A stretch of 64,000 nucleotides of DNA from Blautia sp900556555 (GTDB lineage Bacteria > Bacillota > Clostridia > Lachnospirales > Lachnospiraceae), in the NCBI GenBank assembly GCA_964250615.1, contig CAXUGM010000010.1; one strand, 5' to 3'. Shown here piece by piece: positions 59,027 to 64,000 of this stretch; position 1 is the stretch's first letter; the number at the start of each line of letters is the position of its first letter. Under the pieces are notes generated by a model, which saw nothing but the letters and a program-made list of their open reading frames with translations, did not search any database and had not been told where the DNA came from. The translations under genes were made by a program, and so were the position numbers.

Positions 59027-60031
59027 GTGAAAATGAGAAAAAGAATAAAAAAGGGAAGCACATGGTTCCTGGCTCTGACAGTTTTCATGTCCGCCATGGT
59101 GATTTCGGATGTTAACGCAGCCAATGGTATTGAGATTGACAAGAAATGTTCCATTACTTTTGAACTGAGTGGAAACTTGGAGGAGGAATTTTCAGAGCTC
59201 AAGGAGTTAGAAGTACCTGTGAAGCTGTACCAGGTGGCAGATGTCACTGTGTCTGGTACATACAATTCCCTGGAAGAGTACAAGGGTCTGGATCTGGAAA
59301 AAGTAGATTCCGATACGACTGCAGCTCAGTGGGAAGAAATGGCTAAGAAGGCACAGGAAATTGTGGCGGAAAAAGAAAAAGAGCCAACAGCGGAAATCGT
59401 AATTGAAAAAGGTGAAGGTGTGGCTGAGAACTTGAAAACAGGTATGTACCTGGTAGCAGCAGAAGAAGTGCTTTCAACGGGATATGCGTATCAGTTTACT
59501 CCATTTTTGATTTCACTTCCAAATAATTATTACGCTACTTCTGGAAATGATGACTGGGTGTATGATGTGACTACCAGTTTGAAGCCGGAGAAGGAAAGCC
59601 GTCTTGGAAGCCTGATGATTGACAAGACACTGAAATCCTTTAATGCAACTCTTGGAAATGCAACCTTTGTATTCCAGATAGAGGCAGAGCTGGATGGAGA
59701 ACATGTGTACAGTGATATGGTTTCTATGGTGTTTGATGCAGCAGGAACGAAAAGCCTTACAGTCTCAGGCATTCCGGCAGGAGCACAGGTGACAGTGACA
59801 GAGGTGTACAGCGGTGCAAGCTATGACCTTACCACAGCAGCTTCTCAGAACGTAACGATTGTGGCAGATTCCGATGAAGAGCCGGGGGCAAATGCAGTTC
59901 ATGTAGCATTTGCGAATACTTATAATGGCGGAATGAATGGAAATGCCAGTGTGGTAAATCATTTTACTGTAAATGATGAAGGAATATGGGATGTAGAGCA
60001 GCAGTTTGGCGATACAGAAGCACAGGAGTAA
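59027..60031 (+). CDS. Secreted pilin-like accessory protein (Cna-B/DUF5979-like)
   Basis: A 334-aa secreted protein with a signal peptide (~1-32) and an N-terminal half shaped like a pilin domain (VPVKLYQVADVTVSGTYN, ~65-82; TGMYLVAAEEVLSTGYAYQF, ~143). The second half has a Cna-B/DUF5979-like module (SLMIDKTLKSFNATLGNATF, FANTYNGG). Unlike the pilin it has no LPXTG, no membrane helix and no charged tail, so it cannot be anchored by the standard sortase route. GGAGGG lies 6 bases before the GTG start at 59027. It lies 21 bases after the sortase. Confidence 0.7.
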   Translation: MKMRKRIKKGSTWFLALTVFMSAMVISDVNAANGIEIDKKCSITFELSGNLEEEFSELKELEVPVKLYQVADVTVSGTYNSLEEYKGLDLEKVDSDTTAAQWEEMAKKAQEIVAEKEKEPTAEIVIEKGEGVAENLKTGMYLVAAEEVLSTGYAYQFTPFLISLPNNYYATSGNDDWVYDVTTSLKPEKESRLGSLMIDKTLKSFNATLGNATFVFQIEAELDGEHVYSDMVSMVFDAAGTKSLTVSGIPAGAQVTVTEVYSGASYDLTTAASQNVTIVADSDEEPGANAVHVAFANTYNGGMNGNASVVNHFTVNDEGIWDVEQQFGDTEAQE

Positions 60032-60046
60032 GGGAGGTAGGATGCA

Positions 60047-60580
60047 ATGAAAAAGAGTTTTAATAAAAAGAACCTTTGTCTGGCAGCAGCAGCCCTTACC
60101 TTGACAGCAGGGGTGTCTGTAGGAAGTGCCATGGCGTACTTCACTACTTATACCACAGCTTCCGGTGGTGCTACGATCAGCCTTGGTTCTACAGAAATTG
60201 TTCCGGATGAAACCGTTTCTGCTATGACGAAACACATCAGAGTGCACAATACAGGTGATTTTGAGTGTTATGTCAGAGTGAAGGTTCTGGCAGGAGATAA
60301 GTACAAAGACGGGCTGGAATTTTCAGCACCGGAAGGACACTGGGAATTAAAGAATGGTTATTATGAATGTGACCAGATTGTAGCTCCTGGTGAGAAATCT
60401 CCGGAATTACAGGTAAAGGTAAATGCCATGGACAGCACTGAGGATTTCAATGTTATTGTTATCCAGGAATGTACCGCAGTGCTTTATGATGAAGATGGAA
60501 AGCCATACGCAGACTGGGACAGAATCGCAGACAGCAGCGAGGATGTCTGGGGCGGAAATGAAGGGGAGGTTGTTGAATAA
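60047..60580 (+). CDS. SipW-dependent secreted protein (TasA/CalY-like), first
   Basis: A 177-aa protein with the SipW-type signal peptide: a basic start, a hydrophobic stretch and the cleavage-region signature SAMAYFTTYTTASGGATISLGS (~30-50, in parts). The mature part is a beta-rich domain like TasA/camelysin, with NTGDFECYVRVKV (~70), the archetypal strand of that family. TasA-like proteins form biofilm or surface fibres in Bacillus. The neighbouring SipW-type peptidase at the end of the operon would process it. Overlaps the next gene by one base. Confidence 0.82.
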   Translation: MKKSFNKKNLCLAAAALTLTAGVSVGSAMAYFTTYTTASGGATISLGSTEIVPDETVSAMTKHIRVHNTGDFECYVRVKVLAGDKYKDGLEFSAPEGHWELKNGYYECDQIVAPGEKSPELQVKVNAMDSTEDFNVIVIQECTAVLYDEDGKPYADWDRIADSSEDVWGGNEGEVVE

Positions 60581-61335
60581 TGAAAAAACGTAAATTCTTA
60601 TCAACCAAGACCATTGCTCTTCTTTCAGCATCTGCACTTTTGCTGGTGGGAAGTACCGTAGGAAGTACCAGGGCAGCACTTACTTATTACAGTGAGAATT
60701 ACGCAGCCCAGGTAGAAGTTTCCAGCATTGGTGTCAGCCTTACAGAGAACGGCAAGGTAGTTTCTTCCAGAGACTACAGCCACAAGGATGATGTGTGGAA
60801 TGAAACTTCAGAACCATTACTGGCAGATCTGCAGAAAGACGGAAAGATAGTTCCGGGAAAGAAATATGATGAAGTTCTGGGCGTTACCAACAGTGGTTCT
60901 ATTGACAGTTATGTAAGGGTAATTCTTACGAAGAGCTGGAAGACCCCAGATGGCAAGAAAGATACGAATCTTGACCCTGACTGGATTGAACTGAATCTCT
61001 TGACAGAGGATGGCTGGATGGTTGATGAAAGTGCATCTACCAAGGAACGTACAGTTCTTTATTATAGTGGTATTGTGGGAGCTGGACAGGAAACACCTGC
61101 TTTTGTGGACTCATTGAAAATTAATAATGAGATTGGCCAGCAGGTGAAACAAGAAATTTCCACAGACAAAGATGGAAACAAGATTATCAATCATGTTTAT
61201 AAATACAATGGTTACCAGTTTGATTTGGAAGCAGAGGTCAATGCAGTACAGACGCATAACGCACAGGATGCTATCAAGAGTGCATGGGGCGTGGATGTGT
61301 ATGTTGCAGAAGACGGAACATTGAGCTTACAGTAG
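60580..61335 (+). CDS. SipW-dependent secreted protein (TasA-like), second
   Basis: A 251-aa paralogue with signal region GSTRAALTYYSENYAAQVEV (~28-47), the SipW-type signature in this family, and a beta-rich body with TNSGSIDSYVRVILTKSW (~107-124). It is larger than the first, with an extra C-terminal domain (SAWGVDVYVAEDG). The pair could form a hetero-polymer or a base-and-fibre arrangement, like TasA with TapA (inference). Confidence 0.8.
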   Translation: MKKRKFLSTKTIALLSASALLLVGSTVGSTRAALTYYSENYAAQVEVSSIGVSLTENGKVVSSRDYSHKDDVWNETSEPLLADLQKDGKIVPGKKYDEVLGVTNSGSIDSYVRVILTKSWKTPDGKKDTNLDPDWIELNLLTEDGWMVDESASTKERTVLYYSGIVGAGQETPAFVDSLKINNEIGQQVKQEISTDKDGNKIINHVYKYNGYQFDLEAEVNAVQTHNAQDAIKSAWGVDVYVAEDGTLSLQ

Positions 61336-61348
61336 GAGGTACAAGAAC

Positions 61349-62122
61349 ATGAAAAAAAGTATTTTGTGCCTTGTCATGGCAGCAATTATGACTGTAGGCA
61401 CTTCCATGAATGTATTTGCAGAGAAAATCACAGGCTCTAAGGACTGGGTAGTGGAGTTTGATGGTGAAAAGATGAACAGCACTTTTGATGCTTCCCAGCT
61501 GAGTGCAGAGGTGTACAAACTTCTTCCTGGTGACAGCATGGAGCTGCAGGTTGGAGTGAAGAATACCAGTTCCGATGAAACGGACTGGTATATGACAAAT
61601 GAAATCCTTCAGAGTCTGGAGGACAGCCAGAGTGTGGCTGAAGGTGGTGCTTATACTTACCGCCTGACTTATGTGGATCATAAGAATGCGGAGACCGTGC
61701 TTTACAGCAGTGATACCGTAGGTGGTGAGGGTTCTACAGCCGCAGGTGAAGGTCTTGAGCAGGCTACGAATTCCCTGGAAGATTATTTTTATCTGGACAG
61801 ACTGAAAAAAGGCGAGTCCGGAACCGTGCATCTGACCGTTGCCTTAGATGGTGAGACACAGGGAAATGATTACCAGGATACATTGGCGAAATTGCAGATG
61901 AATTTCGCAGTGGAAAAGGTAACCGCAGAGGTGGAATACCGCCCCGGTGACCCGATTAAGAAGACCGAGGTTCACAAGGTAGCAAGAACTGACCCGAAGA
62001 CAGGAGATGAAACCAAGGTGATTGCATTTTCTGCAATTGCTTTAGTAAGTGGATTGGTTCTGTTGTTCTTTGGAATCACTTCTATGAAGAAAAAACGTAA
62101 AGACAGGAAAGGAGAGCAGTAG
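61349..62122 (+). CDS. Surface protein with variant PKTG sorting signal
   Basis: A 257-aa protein with a signal peptide (~1-24), a beta-rich body (LPGDSMELQVGVKNTSSDETDWY, ~63-85 in parts; GTVHLTVALDGE) and a C-terminal sorting signal: DPKTGDE at ~215, a helix (VIAFSAIALVSGLVLLFFGI) and the basic tail KKKRKDRKGE. The Leu of LPXTG is replaced by Asp, which may change the sortase preference or leave it as a membrane protein. AGGAGG precedes the ATG. It may link TasA-like fibres to the wall (inference). Confidence 0.75.
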   Translation: MKKSILCLVMAAIMTVGTSMNVFAEKITGSKDWVVEFDGEKMNSTFDASQLSAEVYKLLPGDSMELQVGVKNTSSDETDWYMTNEILQSLEDSQSVAEGGAYTYRLTYVDHKNAETVLYSSDTVGGEGSTAAGEGLEQATNSLEDYFYLDRLKKGESGTVHLTVALDGETQGNDYQDTLAKLQMNFAVEKVTAEVEYRPGDPIKKTEVHKVARTDPKTGDETKVIAFSAIALVSGLVLLFFGITSMKKKRKDRKGEQ

Positions 62123-62124
62123 GC

Positions 62125-63186
62125 ATGAAGAGATTTTGCAGATGTTTTACAGCGATGCTGACAATGGCACTGCTCCTTAGTGTTTTTCCTGTGACAGCAC
62201 ATGCGGAGCCTTATACTTATACAGTTACCTTCGATGCAGGTAACCAGGGAAATCTCACTGGTACACAGGGAATCAGTGTACAGAGTGCTTCCGCAGAGGT
62301 TCGTTTAGAGGGCGGCAGAATCGTAGTCCGTGGTTTGCATGCAGAGGATATTGTTTCTTTTGATGCACAGGCAGGAGCTGTCAGCATGAATGATTCCAGC
62401 AAATATTATGTAAAGGGTGTCCGCCAGAGCGGCCGTGATAATAATGAAATGGTAAGTTCTTCTTTCCGTGTTGAGGGAGATGCCGATTATGTAGTGGCAT
62501 ACGGAATTCAGGGAAGTATGGTATCATATACAGTGAATTACCATGATGAGGATGGAAATGAGCTTGCACCTAGCCGTACTTATTACGGAAATGTAGGTGA
62601 TAAACCTGTAGTGGCACATGTCTATGTAGAAGGCTATACTCCGCAGGCGTTGGCACTGACCAAAACATTGTCCGCAAATGAAGCAGAAAATGTATTTATT
62701 TTCGAATACAGAGAAGGCGAGATTCAGATCATCGAGACTCCTGGTGAAACAATCACGACAATCATCACAGAGCAGACAGAAGGTGAAGGAACCGGAACAG
62801 CAGGAACAGGAACAGGTGCCGGAGCAACAGGTGAAGGTGCCGGAGCCGCTGGTGCAGGTGCCGGAGCAACAGGTGAAGGTGCCGGAGCCGCCGGTGCAGG
62901 TGCCGGAACAGCCGGTGAAGGTACCGGAGCTGCTGGTGAGGATGCCGGAGCGGCAGAAGGAACTACGGTCACAGATGGCGAGGAGGACACCACAACTGTT
63001 GAAGATGAAGAGGTACCTCAGGATTTAGTTGATTTGGATGATGAGGAAGCACCTAAGGCAAATATAGAGCTGGACAGGGAAGAAGTGAAGAAAGGCTTTC
63101 CGGTGGCAGCAGGTATTGCTGTTTCTGTAGCAGCCGTAGCAGCTTTAGCAGGAATGATTATCTTCTTGAGGAGACATAGACATTAA
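62125..63186 (+). CDS. MucBP-domain membrane protein with Gly/Ala-rich stalk
   Basis: A 353-aa surface protein: signal peptide ~1-28, an N-terminal region ~30-125, a MucBP-like repeat (VSYTVNYHDEDGNELAPSRT, ~133-152; GYTPQALAL), a threonine-rich link, a Gly/Ala/Glu repeat stalk (~220-280), an acidic stretch, and a C-terminal helix (~325-346) with the tail RRHRH. There is no LPXTG or PKTG, so it is probably anchored by the helix. MucBP domains bind mucin in lactobacilli, matching a gut adhesion role (inference). It starts 2 bases after the previous stop. Confidence 0.72.
   Translation: MKRFCRCFTAMLTMALLLSVFPVTAHAEPYTYTVTFDAGNQGNLTGTQGISVQSASAEVRLEGGRIVVRGLHAEDIVSFDAQAGAVSMNDSSKYYVKGVRQSGRDNNEMVSSSFRVEGDADYVVAYGIQGSMVSYTVNYHDEDGNELAPSRTYYGNVGDKPVVAHVYVEGYTPQALALTKTLSANEAENVFIFEYREGEIQIIETPGETITTIITEQTEGEGTGTAGTGTGAGATGEGAGAAGAGAGATGEGAGAAGAGAGTAGEGTGAAGEDAGAAEGTTVTDGEEDTTTVEDEEVPQDLVDLDDEEAPKANIELDREEVKKGFPVAAGIAVSVAAVAALAGMIIFLRRHRH
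62785..62961 (+). repeat. 42-base coding repeats, Gly/Ala-rich stalk
   Basis: About four imperfect copies of a unit encoding G-A-G-A-T-G-E-G-A-G-A-A-G-A; in-frame and GC-rich. A likely length-variable region. Confidence 0.75.
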
Positions 63187-63198
63187 AAAATAAGCCGA

Positions 63199-63753
63199 AT
63201 GAAGAGGAAATCAAAATTGAGCAGAAGAAAACATAAAAAAAACCCAGTGGCTGTGTTATGCAGTACACTGGGTACTGCTATGTTAGTGGTTTTAGTGTTG
63301 CTTTGCCTGCCCCTCACTGTTCCGAGAATGGCGGGGTACGAGCTGTACACTGTAATCAGCGGCAGTATGGAGCCTGAGATTCCTGTAGGAAGTCTGGTAT
63401 ATATTCAGGGGGCAGCACCGGAAGATATGCAGGAAGATGATATTATTGCTTTTTATGGAGCAAAAGATTCCAATGCGATTATCACGCACCGCATTGTAGA
63501 AAACCGTGTGGTCATGGGTGAATTTATCACCAAAGGTGACGCAAACAAGACAAAAGATATGAACCCCATCCCATATGAGAATTTTATTGGAAAGGTTACT
63601 TTGTCTATTCCCGTGCTTGGGCGTCTTGCCCAGATTATCACAAGTTTTCACGGAAAACTGGCCGCAGCAGGATTCATTTTTGTTGCCCTGATTTTACAGC
63701 TTATTGCAGTTGCAATAGATAAGATGAGCGAAAAGAAACATTCAAGAAAATGA
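63199..63753 (+). CDS. SipW-type signal peptidase I
   Basis: A 184-aa signal peptidase of the ER/SipW type (family S26B). A basic start is followed by a helix (~20-42), the catalytic Ser56 (ISGSMEP), a His at ~97 (ITHRI) where bacterial-type enzymes carry Lys, the GDANKTKD motif (~114), and a C-terminal helix (~158-173). In Bacillus SipW processes TasA and TapA. Here it closes the operon holding two SipW-type substrates, so it is their likely processing enzyme. Confidence 0.9.
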   Translation: MKRKSKLSRRKHKKNPVAVLCSTLGTAMLVVLVLLCLPLTVPRMAGYELYTVISGSMEPEIPVGSLVYIQGAAPEDMQEDDIIAFYGAKDSNAIITHRIVENRVVMGEFITKGDANKTKDMNPIPYENFIGKVTLSIPVLGRLAQIITSFHGKLAAAGFIFVALILQLIAVAIDKMSEKKHSRK

Positions 63754-63756
63754 TAA

Positions 63757-63806
63757 GAAACCGCATTTGCACATGAAAATGAGATATGTGCAGGTGCGGT
63801 TTTTGT
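63757..63806 (+). terminator. Terminator of the surface-structure operon
   Basis: AAACCGCA (63758-63765) pairs with TGCGGTTT, inside it GCACAT pairs with ATGTGC; a T-run follows. It lies 4 bases after the last stop codon. Confidence 0.92.
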
Positions 63807-63891
63807 TAAAATGAGGCTACATGAGTTGGGAAAAGTTTCACTGGAAACAATGTTTAAAATCTAAAAAGATTATGAAAAACACTAGAAAACA

Positions 63892-63922
63892 TTGAAAAAT
63901 AAATGTTTTTTGGTATTATAAT
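63892..63922 (+). promoter_or_regulatory. Promoter near the right edge
   Basis: TTGAAA (63892-63897), 16-base spacer, TATTAT (63914-63919; TATAAT also at 63917). It would serve a gene beyond the window. The last 194 bases hold no recognisable gene. Confidence 0.5.
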
Positions 63923-64000
63923 ATGTTAGTGATTTCATGAGCTGTCATTAAACTGCTCACATCAGTTGACGCTCGTTTGCTTAACTTTCTGTCACCAGTC

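Noticed and set aside
62724..62993. Minus-strand Pro/Ala/Val-rich frame opposite the Gly/Ala stalk
   Set aside because: Pure complement of a coding repeat.
1..64000. tRNA, rRNA genes or insertion sequences
   Set aside because: None could be recognised on either strand; the only transposase-like gene is the Rpn-family nuclease, which lacks IS ends.

Overview
The window is a stretch of chromosome from a low-to-mid GC, Gram-positive anaerobe of the Clostridia, most likely a Lachnospiraceae gut commensal (Blautia/Ruminococcus-like; this is inferred from gene content, not from any search). The supporting signs are AGGAGG-type ribosome binding sites, a sporulation-linked gene (spmA), RicT, class C sortases, a TasA/SipW-type export system, and five recognisable or probable RNA leaders (SAM-I, tandem glycine, Met T-box, yybP-ykoY, and an unassigned murA leader).

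Layout. 1-5 kb is housekeeping: the end of a family II pyrophosphatase, a flavin reductase, a shikimate-kinase-like protein, murA behind a structured leader, and metK under a SAM-I riboswitch. 4.9-9.1 kb holds an XRE regulator, an archaeal-type ATPase with a DUF234-like tail, and a kinase/regulator two-component pair. 9.1-15.8 kb (minus strand) is a fructosamine (Amadori product) operon in the Bacillus frlBONMD order (deglycase, binding protein, two permeases, kinase), followed by a PHP-family phosphatase and a GntR regulator. It has a clear promoter and an operator-like palindrome. 15.9-24.6 kb is the conserved decarboxylase / guanylate kinase / holB / ricT / trmN6 / rsmI cluster, then capA, spmA and a PucR regulator. 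24.7-31.5 kb is an oligopeptide ABC operon (oppABCDF) preceded by a tiny unknown gene and a leader terminator. 31.6-36.9 kb has a GH20 hexosaminidase, a MATE exporter, a DapF-like racemase, a putative type I toxin-antitoxin pair and a papain-like protein.

37-46 kb is riboswitch-rich: a tandem glycine riboswitch before a Na+/alanine-glycine symporter, a Met T-box before metG, and a yybP-ykoY (Mn2+) riboswitch before a P2-type cation ATPase, followed by an AI-2E family permease and TatD. 46.3-49.5 kb is an accessory pocket with two nuclease-fold genes, a remnant of a third, and repeat arrays. 49.6-63.8 kb is one large surface-structure operon: a 2005-aa two-vWA adhesin with LPSTG, a major pilin with LPSTG, two class C sortases, a pilin-like accessory protein, two SipW-type (TasA-like) secreted proteins, a PKTG-anchored protein, a MucBP/Gly-Ala-repeat membrane protein, and a SipW-type signal peptidase, closed by a strong terminator.

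The most unusual signal is a family of three intergenic arrays (about 37.0-37.35, 46.5-46.84 and 49.07-49.34 kb). Inverted half-sites CCTA and TAGG alternate at 21 and 31 bp, so the unit repeats every 52-53 bp, close to five turns of B-DNA. The bases between are poorly conserved, but the unit order at the array ends is shared. I do not recognise this as any described element. Other points of interest are the toxin locus with a long 5'/3' inverted repeat, the sortase-pilus plus SipW hybrid operon with mosaic base composition, and intercistronic hairpins placed to favour the binding protein and the pilin.
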